Shown here in pieces: positions 38,248-51,730 of a stretch of 64,000 bases of DNA. Below the pieces are notes generated by a model that did not search any database, was not told the origin of the DNA, and saw nothing but the letters and a program-made list of their open reading frames with translations. The stretch comes from Prosopocoilus inquinatus (taxonomy: Eukaryota; Arthropoda; Insecta; Coleoptera; Lucanidae): NCBI GenBank assembly GCA_036172665.1, contig JAYKNF010000030.1:62001-126000 (forward strand), written 5' to 3'. Numbering within the stretch: position 1 is the first letter of the stretch; every line of letters starts with the position of its first letter. The position numbers were made by a program, and so were the translations under genes.

Positions 38248-41200
38248 GTTCCTGTGATGTATCTAATCGATCCTTACTTATCTATCTTGTTATTTGACGT
38301 TACGATGGACTCCTGTAACTTTGGTTTGAGATACGAAGTTCTCGGACGCAGCAGAAGCTGGAAATAGTTTTGAACGAAATAACACGTGTTAGCGTTGTTC
38401 CTGTGATGTATCTAATCGATCCTTACTTATCTATCTTGTTATTTGACGTTACGATGGACTCCAGTAACTTAGATTTGAGATACGAAGTTCTCGGACGCAG
38501 CAGAAGCTGGAAATAGTTTTGAACGAAATAACACGTGTTAGCGTTGTTCCTGTGATGTATCTAATCGACCCTTACTTATCTATCTTGTTATTTGACGTTA
38601 CAATGGACTCCAGTAACTCCGATGTGAGATACGAAGTTTTCGGACGCAGCAGAAGCTGGAAATAGTTTTGAACGAAACAACACGTATTAGCGTTGTTCCT
38701 GTGATGTATCTAATCGATCCTTACTTATCTATCTTGTTATTTGACGTTACGATGGACTCCAGTAACTCTGATGTGAGATACGAAGTTTTCGGACGCAGCA
38801 GAAGCTGGAAATAGTTTCGAACGAAACAACACGTATTAGCGTTGTTAATATGATGTATCTAATCGATCCTTACTTATCTATCTTGTTATTTGACGTTACG
38901 ATGTACTCCAGTAACTTTGATTTGAGATACGAAATTCTCGGACGCAGCAGAAGCTGGAAATAGTTTCGAACGAAACAACACGTATTAGCGTTGTTCCTGT
39001 GTTGTATCTAATCGATCCTTACTTATCTATCATATTATTTGACGTTACGATGGACTCCAGTAACTTTGATTTGAAGTACGAAGTTCTCGGACGCAGCAGA
39101 AGCTGGAAATAGATTTGAACGAAATAAAACGTATTAGCGTTGTTCCTGTGATGTATCTAATCGATCCTTACTTATCTATTATATTATTTGACGTTACGAT
39201 GGACTCCAGTAACTTTGATTTGAAGTACGAAGTTCTCGGACGCAGCAGAAGCTGGAAATAGTTTTGAAAGAAATAAAACGTATTAGCGTTGTTCCTGTGA
39301 TGTATCCAATCGATCCTTACTTATCTATCTTGTTATTTGACGTTACGATGGACTCCAGTAACTCTGATGAGAGATACGATGTTTTCGGACGCAGCAGAAG
39401 CTGGAAATAGTTTTGAACGAAACAACACGTATTAGCGTTGTTCCTGTGTTGTATCTATTCGATCCTTACTTATCTATCTTGTTATTTGACGTTACGATGG
39501 ACTCCAGTAACTTTGATGTGAGATACGAAGTTCTCGGACGCAGCAGAAACTGGAAATAGTTTTGAACGAAATAACACGTGTTAGCGTTGTTCCTGTGATG
39601 TATCTAATCGACCCTTACTTATCTATCTTGTTATTTGACGTTACAATGGACTCCAGTAACTCCGATGTGAGATACGAATTTCTCGGACGCAGCAGAAGCT
39701 GGAAATAGTTTTGAACGAAACAACACGTATTAGCGTTGTTCCTGTGATGTATCTAATCGATCCTTACTTATCTATCTTGTTATTTGACGTTACGATGGAC
39801 TCCAGTAACTTAGATTTGAGATACGAAGTTCTCGGACGCAGCAGAAGCTGGAAATAGTTTTGAACGAAATAACACGTGTTAGCGTTGTTCCTGTGATGTA
39901 TCTAATCGACACTTACTTATCTATCTTGTTATTTGACGTTACAATGGACTCCAGTAACTCCGATGTGAGATACGATGTTTTCGGACGCAGCAGAAGCTGG
40001 AAATAGTTTCGAACGAAACAACACGTATTAGCGTCGTTCCTGTGATGTATCTAATCGATCCTTACTTATCTATCTTGTTATTTGACGTTACGATGGACTC
40101 CAGTAACTCCGATGGGAGATACGAAGTTCTCGGACGCAGCAGAAGCTGGAAATAGTTTAGAACGAAATAACACGTATTAGCGTTGTTCCTTTGATGTATC
40201 TAATCGATCCTTACTTATCTATCTTGTTATTTGACGTTACGATGGACTCCAGTAACTTTGATTTGAGATACGAAGTTCTCGGACGCAGCAGAAGCTGGAA
40301 ATAGTTTTGAACGAAATAACACGTGTTAGCGTTGTTCCTGTGATGTATCTAATCGACCCTTACTTATCTATCTTGTTATTTGACGTTACAATGGACTCCA
40401 GTAACTCCGATGTGAGATACGAATTTCTCGGACGCAGCAGAAGCTGGAAATAGTTTTGAACGAAACAACACGTATTAGCGTTGTTAATGTGATGTATCTA
40501 ATCGATCCTTACTTATCTATCTTGTTATTTGACGTTACGATGGACTCCAGTAACTTTGATTTGAGATAAGATGTTCTCGGACGCAGCAGAAGCTGGAAAT
40601 AGTTTTGAACGAAACAACACGTATTAGCGTTGTTCCTGTGTTGTATCTAATCGATCCTTACTTATCTATCATATTACTTGACGTTACGATGGACTCCAGT
40701 AACTTTGATTTGAAGTACGAAGTTCTCGGACGCAGCAGAAGCTGGAAATAGTTTTGAACGAAATAAAACGTATTAGCGTTGTTCCTGTGATGTATCTAAT
40801 CGATCCTTACTTATCTATCTTGTTATTTGACGTTACGATGGACTCCAGTAACTTTGATTTGAGATACGAAGTTTTCGGACGCAGCAGAAGCTGGAAATAG
40901 TTTTGAACGAAACAACACGTATTGGCGTTGTTCCTGTGATGTATCTAATCGATCCTTACTTATCTATCTTGTTATTTGACGTTACGATGGACTCCAGTAA
41001 CTTTGATTTGAGATACGAAGTTTTCGGACGCAGCAGAAGCTGGAAATAGTTTTGAACGAAACAACACGTATTAGCATTGTTCCTGTGATGTATCTAATCG
41101 ATCCTTACTTATCTATCTTGTTATTTGACGTTACGATGGACTGCAGTAACTTTGATTTGAGATACGAAGTTCTCGGACGCAGCAGAAGCTGGAAATAGTT

Positions 41201-41359
41201 TTGAACGAAATAACACGTGTTAGCGTTGTTCCTGTGATGTACCTAATCGACCCTTACTTATCTATCTTGTTATTTGACGTTACGATGGACTCCAGTAACT
41301 CCGATGGGAGATACGAAGTTCTCGGACGCAGCAGAAGCTGGAAATAGTTTTGAACGAAA
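38248..41359 (+). repeat. 5163-bp-offset duplication, copy 2
   Basis: Second copy of 33085-36196, ending at 41360, where the ATAAC of copy 1 is replaced by ACAAC and the sequence continues as a copy of about 30.68 kb. Confidence 0.85.
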
Positions 41360-43092
41360 CAACACGTATTAGCGTTATTCCTGTGATGTATCTAATCGAT
41401 CCTTACTTATCTATCTTGTTATTTGACGTTACGATGGACTGCAGTAACTCTGATGTGAGATACGAAGTTTTCGGACGCAGCAGAAGCTGGAAATAGTTTC
41501 GAACGAAACAACACGTATTAGCGTTGTTAATATGATGTATCTAATCGATCCTTACTTATCTATCTTGTTATTTGACGTTACGATGTACTCCAGTAACTTT
41601 GATTTGAGATACGAAATTCTCGGACGCAGCAGAAGCTGGAAATAGTTTCGAACGAAACAACACGTATTAGCGTTGTTCCTGTGTTGTATCTAATCGATCC
41701 TTACTTATCTATCATATTATTTGACGTTACGATGGACTCCAGTAACTTTGATTTGAAGTACGAAGTTCTCGGACGCAGCAGAAGCTGGAAATAGATTTGA
41801 ACGAAATAAAACGTATTAGCGTTGTTCCTGTGATGTATCTAATCGATCCTTACTTATCTATTATATTATTTGACGTTACGATGGACTCCAGTAACTTTGA
41901 TTTGAAGTAAGAAGTTCTCGGACGCAGCAGAAGCTGGAAATAGTTTTGAACGAAGTAAAACGTATTAGCGTTGTTCCTGTGATGTATCCAATCGATCCTT
42001 ACTTATCTATCTTGTTATTTGACGTTACGATGGACTCCAGTAACTCCGATGTGAGATACGAATTTCTCGGACGCAGCAGAAGCTGGAAATAGTTTTGAAC
42101 GAAACAACACGTATTAGCGTTGTTCCTGTGATGTATCTAATCGATCCTTACTTATCTATCTTGTTATTTGACGTTACGATGGACTCCAGTAACTTAGATT
42201 TGAGATACGAAGTTCTCGGACGCAGCAGAAGCTGGAAATAGTTTTGAACGAAATAACACGTGTTAGCGTTGTTCCTGTGATGTATCTAATCGACCCTTAC
42301 TTATCTATCTTGTTATTTGACGTTACAATGGACTCCAGTAACTCCGATGTGAGATACGATGTTTTCGGACGCAGCAGAAGCTGGAAATAGTTTCGAGCGA
42401 AACAACACGTATTAGCGTCGTTCCTGTGATGTATCTAATCGATCCTTACTTATCTATCTTGTTATTTGACGTTACGATGGACTCCAGTAACTCCGATGGG
42501 AGATACGAAGTTCTCGGACGCAGCAGAAGCTGGAAATAGTTTAGAACGAAATAACACGTATTAGCGTTGTTCCTTTGATGTATCTAATCGATCCTTACTT
42601 ATCTATCTTGTTATTTGACGTTACGATGGACTCCAGTAACTTTGATTTGAGATACGAAGTTCTCGGACGCAGCAGAAGCTGGAAATAGTTTTGAACGAAA
42701 TAACACGTGTTAGCGTTGTTCCTGTGATGTATCTAATCGACCCTTACTTATCTATCTTGTTATTTGACGTTACAATGGACTCCAGTAACTCCGATGTGAG
42801 ATACGAATTTCTCGGACGCAGCAGAAGCTGGAAATAGTTTTGAACGAAACAACACGTATTAGCGTTGTTAATGTGATGTATCTAATCGATCCTTACTTAT
42901 CTATCTTGTTATTTGACGTTACGATGGACTCCAGTAACTTTGATTTGAGATAAGATGTTCTCGGACGCAGCAGAAGCTGGAAATAGTTTTGAACGAAACA
43001 ACACGTATTAGCGTTGTTCCTGTGTTGTATCTAATCGATCCTTACTTATCTATCATATTATTTGACGTTACGATGGACTCCAGTAACTTTGA
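41322..43092 (+). repeat. 10676-bp-offset duplication, copy 2
   Basis: Second copy of 30646-32416, with private changes GCGTTATTCC (41377) and GAAGTAAAACG (41955). It overlaps the start of the 5409-bp tandem duplication. Confidence 0.8.
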
Positions 43093-43840
43093 TTTGAAGT
43101 ACGAAGTTCTCGGACGCAGCAGAAGCTGGAAATATTTTTGAACGAAATAAAACGTATTAGCGTTGTTCCTGTGATGTATCTAATCGATCCTTACTTATCT
43201 ATCTTGTTATTTGACGTTACGATGGACTCCAGTAACTTTGATTTGAGATACGAAGTTTTCGGACGCAGCAGAAGCTGGAAATAGTTTTGAACGAAACAAC
43301 ACGTATTGGCGTTGTTCCTGTGATGTATCTAATCGATCCTTACTTATCTATCTTGTTATTTGACGTTACGATGGACTCCAGTAACTTTGATTTGAGATAC
43401 GAAGTTTTCGGACGCAGCAGAAGCTGGAAATAGTTTTGAACGAAACAACACGTATTAGCGTTGTTCCTGTGATGTATCTAATCGATCCTTACTTATCTAT
43501 CTTGTTATTTGACGTTACGATGGACTGCAGTAACTTTGATTTGAGATACGAAGTTCTCGGACGCAGCAGAAGCTGGAAATAGTTTTGAACGAAATAACAC
43601 TTGTTAGCGTTGTTCCTGTGATGTACCTAATCGACCCTTACTTATCTATCTTGTTATTTGACGTTACGATGGACTCCAGTAACTCCGATGGGAGATACGA
43701 AGTTCTCGGACGCAGCAGAAGCTGGAAATAGTTTTGAACGAAATAACACGTATTAGCGTTGTTCCTGTGTTGTATCTAATCGATCCTTACTTATCTATCA
43801 TATTATTTGACGTTACGATGGACTCCGGTAACTTTGATTT

Positions 43841-43937
43841 GAAGTACGAAGTTCTCGGACGCAGCAGAAGCTGGAAATAGTTTTGAACGAAATAACACCT
43901 ATTAGCGTTGTTCCTGTGATGTATCTAACTTTGATTT
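43841..43937 (+). repeat. 97-bp truncated monomer, copy 3
   Basis: Same deletion, preceded by CCGGTAAC. The monomers that follow are of a different type (CTTACTTATC, GACGTTAC) from those after copies 1 and 2. Confidence 0.93.
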
Positions 43938-46023
43938 GAAGTACGAAGTTCTCGGACGCTGCAGAAGCTGGAAATAGTTTTGAACGAAATAACACGTATT
44001 AGCGTTGTTCCTGTGATGTATCTAATCGATCCTTACTTATCTATCTTGTTATTTGACGTTACGATGGACTCCAGTAACTTTGATTTGAGATACGATGTTC
44101 TCGGACGCAGCAGAAGCTGGAAATAGTTTTGAACGAAATAACACGTGTTAGCGTTGTTCCTGTGATGTATCTAATCGACCCTTACTTATCTATCTTGTTA
44201 TTTGACGTTACAATGGACTCCAGTAACTCCGATGTGAGATACGAATTTCTCGGACGCAGCAGAAGCTGGAAATAGTTTTGAACGAAACAACACGTATTAG
44301 CGTTGTTCCTGTGATATATCTAATCGATCCTTACTTATCTATCTTGTTATTTGACGTTACGATGGACTCCAGTAACTTAGATTTGAGATACGAAGTTCTC
44401 GGACGCAGCAGAAGCTGGAAATAGTTTTGAACGAAATAACACGTGTTAGCGTTGTTCCTGTGATGTATCTAATCGACCCTTACTTATCTATCTTGTTATT
44501 TGACGTTACAATGGACTCCAGTAACTCCGATGTGAGATACGATGTTTTCGGACGCAGCAGAAGCTGGAAATAGTTTCGAACGAAACAACACGTATTAGCG
44601 TCGTTCCTGTGATGTATCTAATCGATCCTTACTTATCTATCTTGTTATTTGACGTTACGATGGACTCCAGTAACTCCGATGGGAGATACGAAGTTCTCGG
44701 ACGCAGCAGAAGCTGGAAATAGTTTAGAACGAAATAACACGTATTAGCGTTGTTCCTTTGATGTATCTAATCGATCCTTACTTATCTATCTTGTTATTTG
44801 ACGTTACGATGGACTCCAGTAACTTTGATTTGAGATACGAAGTTCTCGGACGCAGCAGAAGCTGGAAATAGTTTTGAACGAAATAACACGTGTTAGCGTT
44901 GTTCCTGTGATGTATCTAATCGACCCTTACTTATCTATCTTGTTATTTGACGTTACAATGGACTCCAGTAACTCCGATGTGAGATACGAATTTCTCGGAC
45001 GCAGCAGAAGCTGGAAATAGTTTTGAACGAAACAACACGTATTAGCGTTGTTAATGTGATGTATCTAATCGATCCTTACTTATCTATCTTGTTATTTGAC
45101 GTTACGATGGACTCCAGTAACTTTGATTTGAGATAAGATGTTCTCGGACGCAGCAGAAGCTGGAAATAGTTTTGAACGAAACAACACGTATTAGCGTTGT
45201 TCCTGTGTTGTATCTAATCGATCCTTACTTATCTATCATATTATTTGACGTTACGATGGACTCCAGTAACTTTGATTTGAAGTATGAAGTTCTCGGACGC
45301 AGCAGAAGCTGGAAATATTTTTGAACGAAATAAAACGTATTAGCGTTGTTCCTGTGATGTATCTAATCGATCCTTACTTATCTATCTTGTTATTTGACGT
45401 TACGATGGACTCCAGTAACTTTGATTTGAGATACGAAGTTTTCGGACGCAGCAGAAGCTGGAAATAGTTTTGAACGAAACAACACGTATTGGCGTTGTTC
45501 CTGTGATGTATCTAATCGATCCTTACTTATCTATCTTGTTATTTGACGTTACGATGGACTCCAGTAACTTTGATTTGAGATACGAAGTTTTCGGACGCAG
45601 CAGAAGCTGGAAATAGTTTTGAACGAAACAACACGTATTAGCGTTGTTCCTGTGATGTATCTAATCGATCCTTACTTATCTATCTTGTTATTTGACGTTA
45701 CGATGGACTGCAGTAACTTTGATTTGAGATACGAAGTTCTCGGACGCAGCAGAAGCTGGAAATAGTTTTGAACGAAATAACACGTGTTAGCGTTGTTCCT
45801 GTGATGTACCTAATCGACCCTTACTTATCTATCTTGTTATTTGACGTTACGATGGACTCCAGTAACTCCGATGGGAGATACGAAGTTCTCGGACGCAGCA
45901 GAAGCTGGAAATAGTTTTGAACGAAATAACACGTATTAGCGTTGTTCCTGTGTTGTATCTAATCGATCCTTACTTATCTATCATATTATTTGACGTTACG
46001 ATGGACTCCAGTAACTTTTATTT

Positions 46024-46120
46024 GAAGTACGAAGTTCTCGGACGCAGCAGAAGCTGGAAATAGTTTTGAACGAAATAACACCTATTAGCGTTGTTCCTGT
46101 GATGTATCTAACTTTGATTT
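46024..46120 (+). repeat. 97-bp truncated monomer, copy 4
   Basis: Same deletion, preceded by CTTTTATTTG and followed by GTTATGAACG (46163), a private change that closes the reverse reading frame left open in the other copies. Confidence 0.93.
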
Positions 46121-49100
46121 GAAGTACGAAGTTCTCGGACGCTGCAGAAGCTGGAAATAGTTATGAACGAAATAACACGTATTAGCGTTGTTCCTGTGAT
46201 GTATCTAATCGATCCTTACATATCTATCATGTTATTTGACATTACGATGGACTCCAGTAACTCTGATGTGAGATACGAAGTTTTCGGACGCAGCAGAAGC
46301 TGGAAATAGTTTTGAACGAAACAACACGTATTAGCGTTGTTCCTGTGATGTATCTAATCGATCCTTACTTATCTATCTTGTTATTTGACGTTACGATGGA
46401 CTCCAGTAACTTTGATTTGAGATACGAAGTTTTCGGACGCAGCAGAAGCTGGAAATAGTTTTGAACGAAACAACACGTATTAGCGTTGTTCCTGTGATGT
46501 ATCTAATCGATCCTTACTTATCTATCTTGTTATTTGACGTTACGATGGACTGCAGTAACTTTGATTTGAGATACGAAGCTCTCGGACGCAGCAGAAGCTG
46601 GAAATAGTTTTGAACGAAATAACACGTGTTAGCGTTGTTCCTGTGATGTACCTAATCGACCCTTACTTATCTATCTTGTTATTTGACGTTACGATGGACT
46701 CCAGTAACTCCGATGGGAGATACGAAGTTCTCGGACGCAGCAGAAGCTGGAAATAGTTTAGAACGAAATAACACGTATTAGCGTTGTTCCTGTGATGTAT
46801 CTAATCGATCCTTACTTATCTATCTTGTTATTTGACGTTACGATGGACTCCAGTAACTTTGATTTGAGATACGATGTTCTCGGACGCAGCAGAAGCTGGA
46901 AATAGTTTTGAACGAAATAACACGTGTTAGCGTTGTTCCTGTGATGTACCTAATCGACCCTTACTTATCTATCTTGTTATTTGACGTTACGATGGACTCC
47001 AGTAACTCCGATGGGAGATACGAAGTTCTCGGACGCAGCAGAAGCTGGAAATAGTTTTGAACGAAATAACACGTATTAGCGTTGTTCCTGTGTTGTATCT
47101 AATCGAACCTTACTTATCTATCATATTATTTGACGTTACGATGGACTCCAGTAACTTTGATTTGAAGTACGAAGTTCTCGGACGCAGCAGAAGCTGGAAA
47201 TAGATTTGAACGAAATAAAACGTATTAGCGTTGTTCCTGTGATGTATCTAATCGATCCTTACTTATCTATTATATTATTTGACGTTACGATGGACTCCAG
47301 TAACTTTGATTTGAAGTAAGAAGTTCTCGGACGCAGCAGAAGCTGGAAATAGTTTTGAACGAAATAAAACGTATTAGCGTTGTTCCTGTGATGTATCCAA
47401 TCGATCCTTACTTATCTATCTTGTTATTTGACGTTACGATGGACTCCAGTAACTCCGATGTGAGATACGAATTTCTCGGACGCAGCAGAAGCTGGAAATA
47501 GTTTTGAACGAAACAACACGTATTAGCGTTGTTCCTGTGATGTATCTAATCGATGCTTACTTATCTATCTTGTTATTTGACGTTACGATGGACTCCAGTA
47601 ACTTAGATTTGAGATACGAAGTTCTCGGACGCAGCAGAAGCTGGAAATAGTTTTGAACGAAATAACACGTGTTAGCGTTGTTCCTGTGATGTATCTAATC
47701 GACCCTTACTTATCTATCTTGTTATTTGACGTTACAATGGACTCCAGTAACTCCGATGTGAGATACGATGTTTTCGGACGCAGCAGAAGCTGGAAATAGT
47801 TTCGAGCGAAACAACACGTATTAGCGTCGTTCCTGTGATGTATCTAATCGATCCTTACTTATCTATCTTGTTATTTGACGTTACGATGGACTCCAGTAAC
47901 TCCGATGGGAGATACGAAGTTCTCGGACGCAGCAGAAGCTGGAAATAGTTTAGAACGAAATAACACGTATTAGCGTTGTTCCTTTGATGTATCTAATCGA
48001 TCCTTACTTATCTATCTTGTTATTTGACGTTACGATGGACTCCAGTAACTTTGATTTGAGATACGAAGTTCTCGGACGCAGCAGAAGCTGGAAATAGTTT
48101 TGAACGAAATAACACGTGTTAGCGTTGTTCCTGTGATGTATCTAATCGACCCTTACTTATCTATCTTGTTATTTGACGTTACAATGGACTCCAGTAACTC
48201 CGATGTGAGATACGAATTTCTCGGACGCAGCAGAAGCTGGAAATAGTTTTGAACGAAACAACACGTATTAGCGTTGTTAATGTGATGTATCTAATCGATC
48301 CTTACTTATCTATCTTGTTATTTGACGTTACGATGGACTCCAGTAACTTTGATTTGAGATAAGATGTTCTCGGACGCAGCAGAAGCTGGAAATAGTTTTG
48401 AACGAAACAACACGTATTAGCGTTGTTCCTGTGTTGTATCTAATCGATCCTTACTTATCTATCATATTATTTGACGTTACGATGGACTCCAGTAACTTTG
48501 ATTTGAAGTACGAAGTTCTCGGACGCAGCAGAAGCTGGAAATATTTTTGAACGAAATAAAACGTATTAGCGTTGTTCCTGTGATGTATCTAATCGATCCT
48601 TACTTATCTATCTTGTTATTTGACGTTACGATGGACTCCAGTAACTTTGATTTGAGATACGAAGTTTTCGGACGCAGCAGAAGCTGGAAATAGTTTTGAA
48701 CGAAACAACACGTATTGGCGTTGTTCCTGTGATGTATCTAATCGATCCTTACTTATCTATCTTGTTATTTGACGTTACGATGGACTCCAGTAACTTTGAT
48801 TTGAGATACGAAGTTTTCGGACGCAGCAGAAGCTGGAAATAGTTTTGAACGAAACAACACGTATTAGCGTTGTTCCTGTGATGTATCTAATCGATCCTTA
48901 CTTATCTATCTTGTTATTTGACGTTACGATGGACTGCAGTAACTTTGATTTGAGATACGAAGTTCTCGGACGCAGCAGAAGCTGGAAATAGTTTTGAACG
49001 AAATAACACTTGTTAGCGTTGTTCCTGTGATGTACCTAATCGACCCTTACTTATCTATCTTGTTATTTGACGTTACGATGGACTCCAGTAACTCCGATGG

Positions 49101-49249
49101 GAGATACGAAGTTCTCGGACGCAGCAGAAGCTGGAAATAGTTTTGAACGAAATAACACGTATTAGCGTTGTTCCTGTGTTGTATCTAATCGATCCTTACT
49201 TATCTATCATATTATTTGACGTTACGATGGACTCCGGTAACTTTGATTT

Positions 49250-49346
49250 GAAGTACGAAGTTCTCGGACGCAGCAGAAGCTGGAAATAGTTTTGAACGAA
49301 ATAACACCTATTAGCGTTGTTCCTGTGATGTATCTAACTTTGATTT
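49250..49346 (+). repeat. 97-bp truncated monomer, copy 5
   Basis: Copy of copy 3 at an offset of 5409 bp, with CCGGTAAC upstream. Confidence 0.93.
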
Positions 49347-50333
49347 GAAGTACGAAGTTCTCGGACGCTGCAGAAGCTGGAAATAGTTTTGAACGAAATA
49401 ACACGTATTAGCGTTGTTCCTGTGATGTATCTAATCGATCCTTACTTATCTATCTTGTTATTTGACGTTACGATGGACTCCAGTAACTTTGATTTGAGAT
49501 ACGATGTTCTCGGACGCAGCAGAAGCTGGAAATAGTTTTGAACGAAATAACACGTGTTAGCGTTGTTCCTGTGATGTATCTAATCGACCCTTACTTATCT
49601 ATCTTGTTATTTGACGTTACAATGGACTCCAGTAACTCCGATGTGAGATACGAATTTCTCGGACGCAGCAGAAGCTGGAAATAGTTTTGAACGAAACAAC
49701 ACGTATTAGCGTTGTTCCTGTGATATATCTAATCGATCCTTACTTATCTATCTTGTTATTTGACGTTACGATGGACTCCAGTAACTTAGATTTGAGATAC
49801 GAAGTTCTCGGACGCAGCAGAAGCTGGAAATAGTTTTGAACGAAATAACACGTGTTAGCGTTGTTCCTGTGATGTATCTAATCGACCCTTACTTATCTAT
49901 CTTGTTATTTGACGTTACAATGGACTCCAGTAACTCCGATGTGAGATACGATGTTTTCGGACGCAGCAGAAGCTGGAAATAGTTTCGAACGAAACAACAC
50001 GTATTAGCGTCGTTCCTGTGATGTATCTAATCGATCCTTACTTATCTATCTTGTTATTTGACGTTACGATGGACTCCAGTAACTCCGATGGGAGATACGA
50101 AGTTCTCGGACGCAGCAGAAGCTGGAAATAGTTTAGAACGAAATAACACGTATTAGCGTTGTTCCTTTGATGTATCTAATCGATCCTTACTTATCTATCT
50201 TGTTATTTGACGTTACGATGGACTCCAGTAACTTTGATTTGAGATACGAAGTTCTCGGACGCAGCAGAAGCTGGAAATAGTTTTGAACGAAATAACACGT
50301 GTTAGCGTTGTTCCTGTGATGTATCTAATCGAC

Positions 50334-51730
50334 CCTTACTTATCTATCTTGTTATTTGACCTTACAATGGACTCCAGTAACTCCGATGTGAGATACGAAT
50401 TTCTCGGACGCAGCAGAAGCTGGAAATAGTTTTGAACGAAACAACACGTATTAGCGTTGTTAATGTGATGTATCTAATCGATCCTTACTTATCTATCTTG
50501 TTATTTGACGTTACGATGGACTCCAGTAACTTTGATTTGAGATAAGATGTTCTCGGACGCAGCAGAAGCTGGAAATAGTTTTGAACGAAACAACACGTAT
50601 TAGCGTTGTTCCTGTGTTGTATCTAATCGATCCTTACTTATCTATCATATTATTTGACGTTACGATGGACTCCAGTAACTTTGATTTGAAGTATGAAGTT
50701 CTCGGACGCAGCAGAAGCTGGAAATATTTTTGAACGAAATAAAACGTATTAGCGTTGTTCCTGTGATGTATCTAATCGATCCTTACTTATCTATCTTGTT
50801 ATTTGACGTTACGATGGACTCCAGTAACTTTGATTTGAGATACGAAGTTTTCGGACGCAGCAGAAGCTGGAAATAGTTTTGAACGAAACAACACGTATTG
50901 GCGTTGTTCCTGTGATGTATCTAATCGATCCTTACTTATCTATCTTGTTATTTGACGTTACGATGGACTCCAGTAACTTTGATTTGAGATACGAAGTTTT
51001 CGGACGCAGCAGAAGCTGGAAATAGTTTTGAACGAAACAACACGTATTAGCGTTGTTCCTGTGATGTATCTAATCGATCCTTACTTATCTATCTTGTTAT
51101 TTGACGTTACGATGGACTGCAGTAACTTTGATTTGAGATACGAAGTTCTCGGACGCAGCAGAAGCTGGAAATAGTTTTGAACGAAATAACACGTGTTAGC
51201 GTTGTTCCTGTGATGTACCTAATCGACCCTTACTTATCTATCTTGTTATTTGACGTTACGATGGACTCCAGTAACTCCGATGGGAGATACGAAGTTCTCG
51301 GACGCAGCAGAAGCTGGAAATAGTTTTGAACGAAATAACACGTATTAGCGTTGTTCCTGTGTTGTATCTAATCGATCCTTACTTATCTATCATATTATTT
51401 GACGTTACGATGGACTCCAGTAACTTTTATTTGAAGTACGAAGTTCTCGGACGCAGCAGAAGCTGGAAATAGTTTTGAACGAAATAACACCTATTAGCGT
51501 TGTTCCTGTGATGTATCTAACTTTGATTTGAAGTACGAAGTTCTCGGACGCTGCAGAAGCTGGAAATAGTTTTGAACGAAATAACACGTATTAGCGTTGT
51601 TCCTGTGATGTATCTAATCGATCCTTACATATCTATCATGTTATTTGACATTACGATGGACTCCAGTAACTCTGATGTGAGATACGAAGTTTTCGGACGC
51701 AGCAGAAGCTGGAAATAGTTTTGAACGAAA
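50334..51730 (+). repeat. 4864-bp-offset duplication, copy 1
   Basis: Matches 55198-56594 with scattered single-base differences. The offset is 33 monomers minus 52 bp minus 1 bp. It includes GACCTTAC, AGTATGAAG, ATATTTTTG, GTATTGGCG and a truncated monomer. Confidence 0.78.

Larger units (their letters stand above)
29505..41658 (+). repeat. Mosaic region with first truncated monomers
   Basis: About 81 monomers made of overlapping long copies: offset 6504 (29477-31369 with 35981-37873), offset 5163 (33085-36196 with 38248-41359) and links back to the transition module (27105-29504 with 33311-35710, offset 6206). HOR monomers 11 and 1-5 recur at about 32.4-33.3 kb without forming a full unit. 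No gene or spacer. Confidence 0.8.
41659..46948 (+). repeat. 5409-bp tandem duplication, copy 1
   Basis: About 36 monomers matching 47068-52357, leaving only 119 bp between copies. Shared rare marks are GTGATATATC (44313 and 49722), CACTTGTTAG (43601 and 49010), CCGGTAAC, AGTATGAAG (45281 and 50690) and two truncated monomers. I noted five single-base differences: 41698, 41955, 42146, 44952 and 46163. Each copy also contains an internal 2183-bp near-duplication (15 monomers minus 52 bp; GATAAGATG at 42947 and 45130). Confidence 0.88.
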
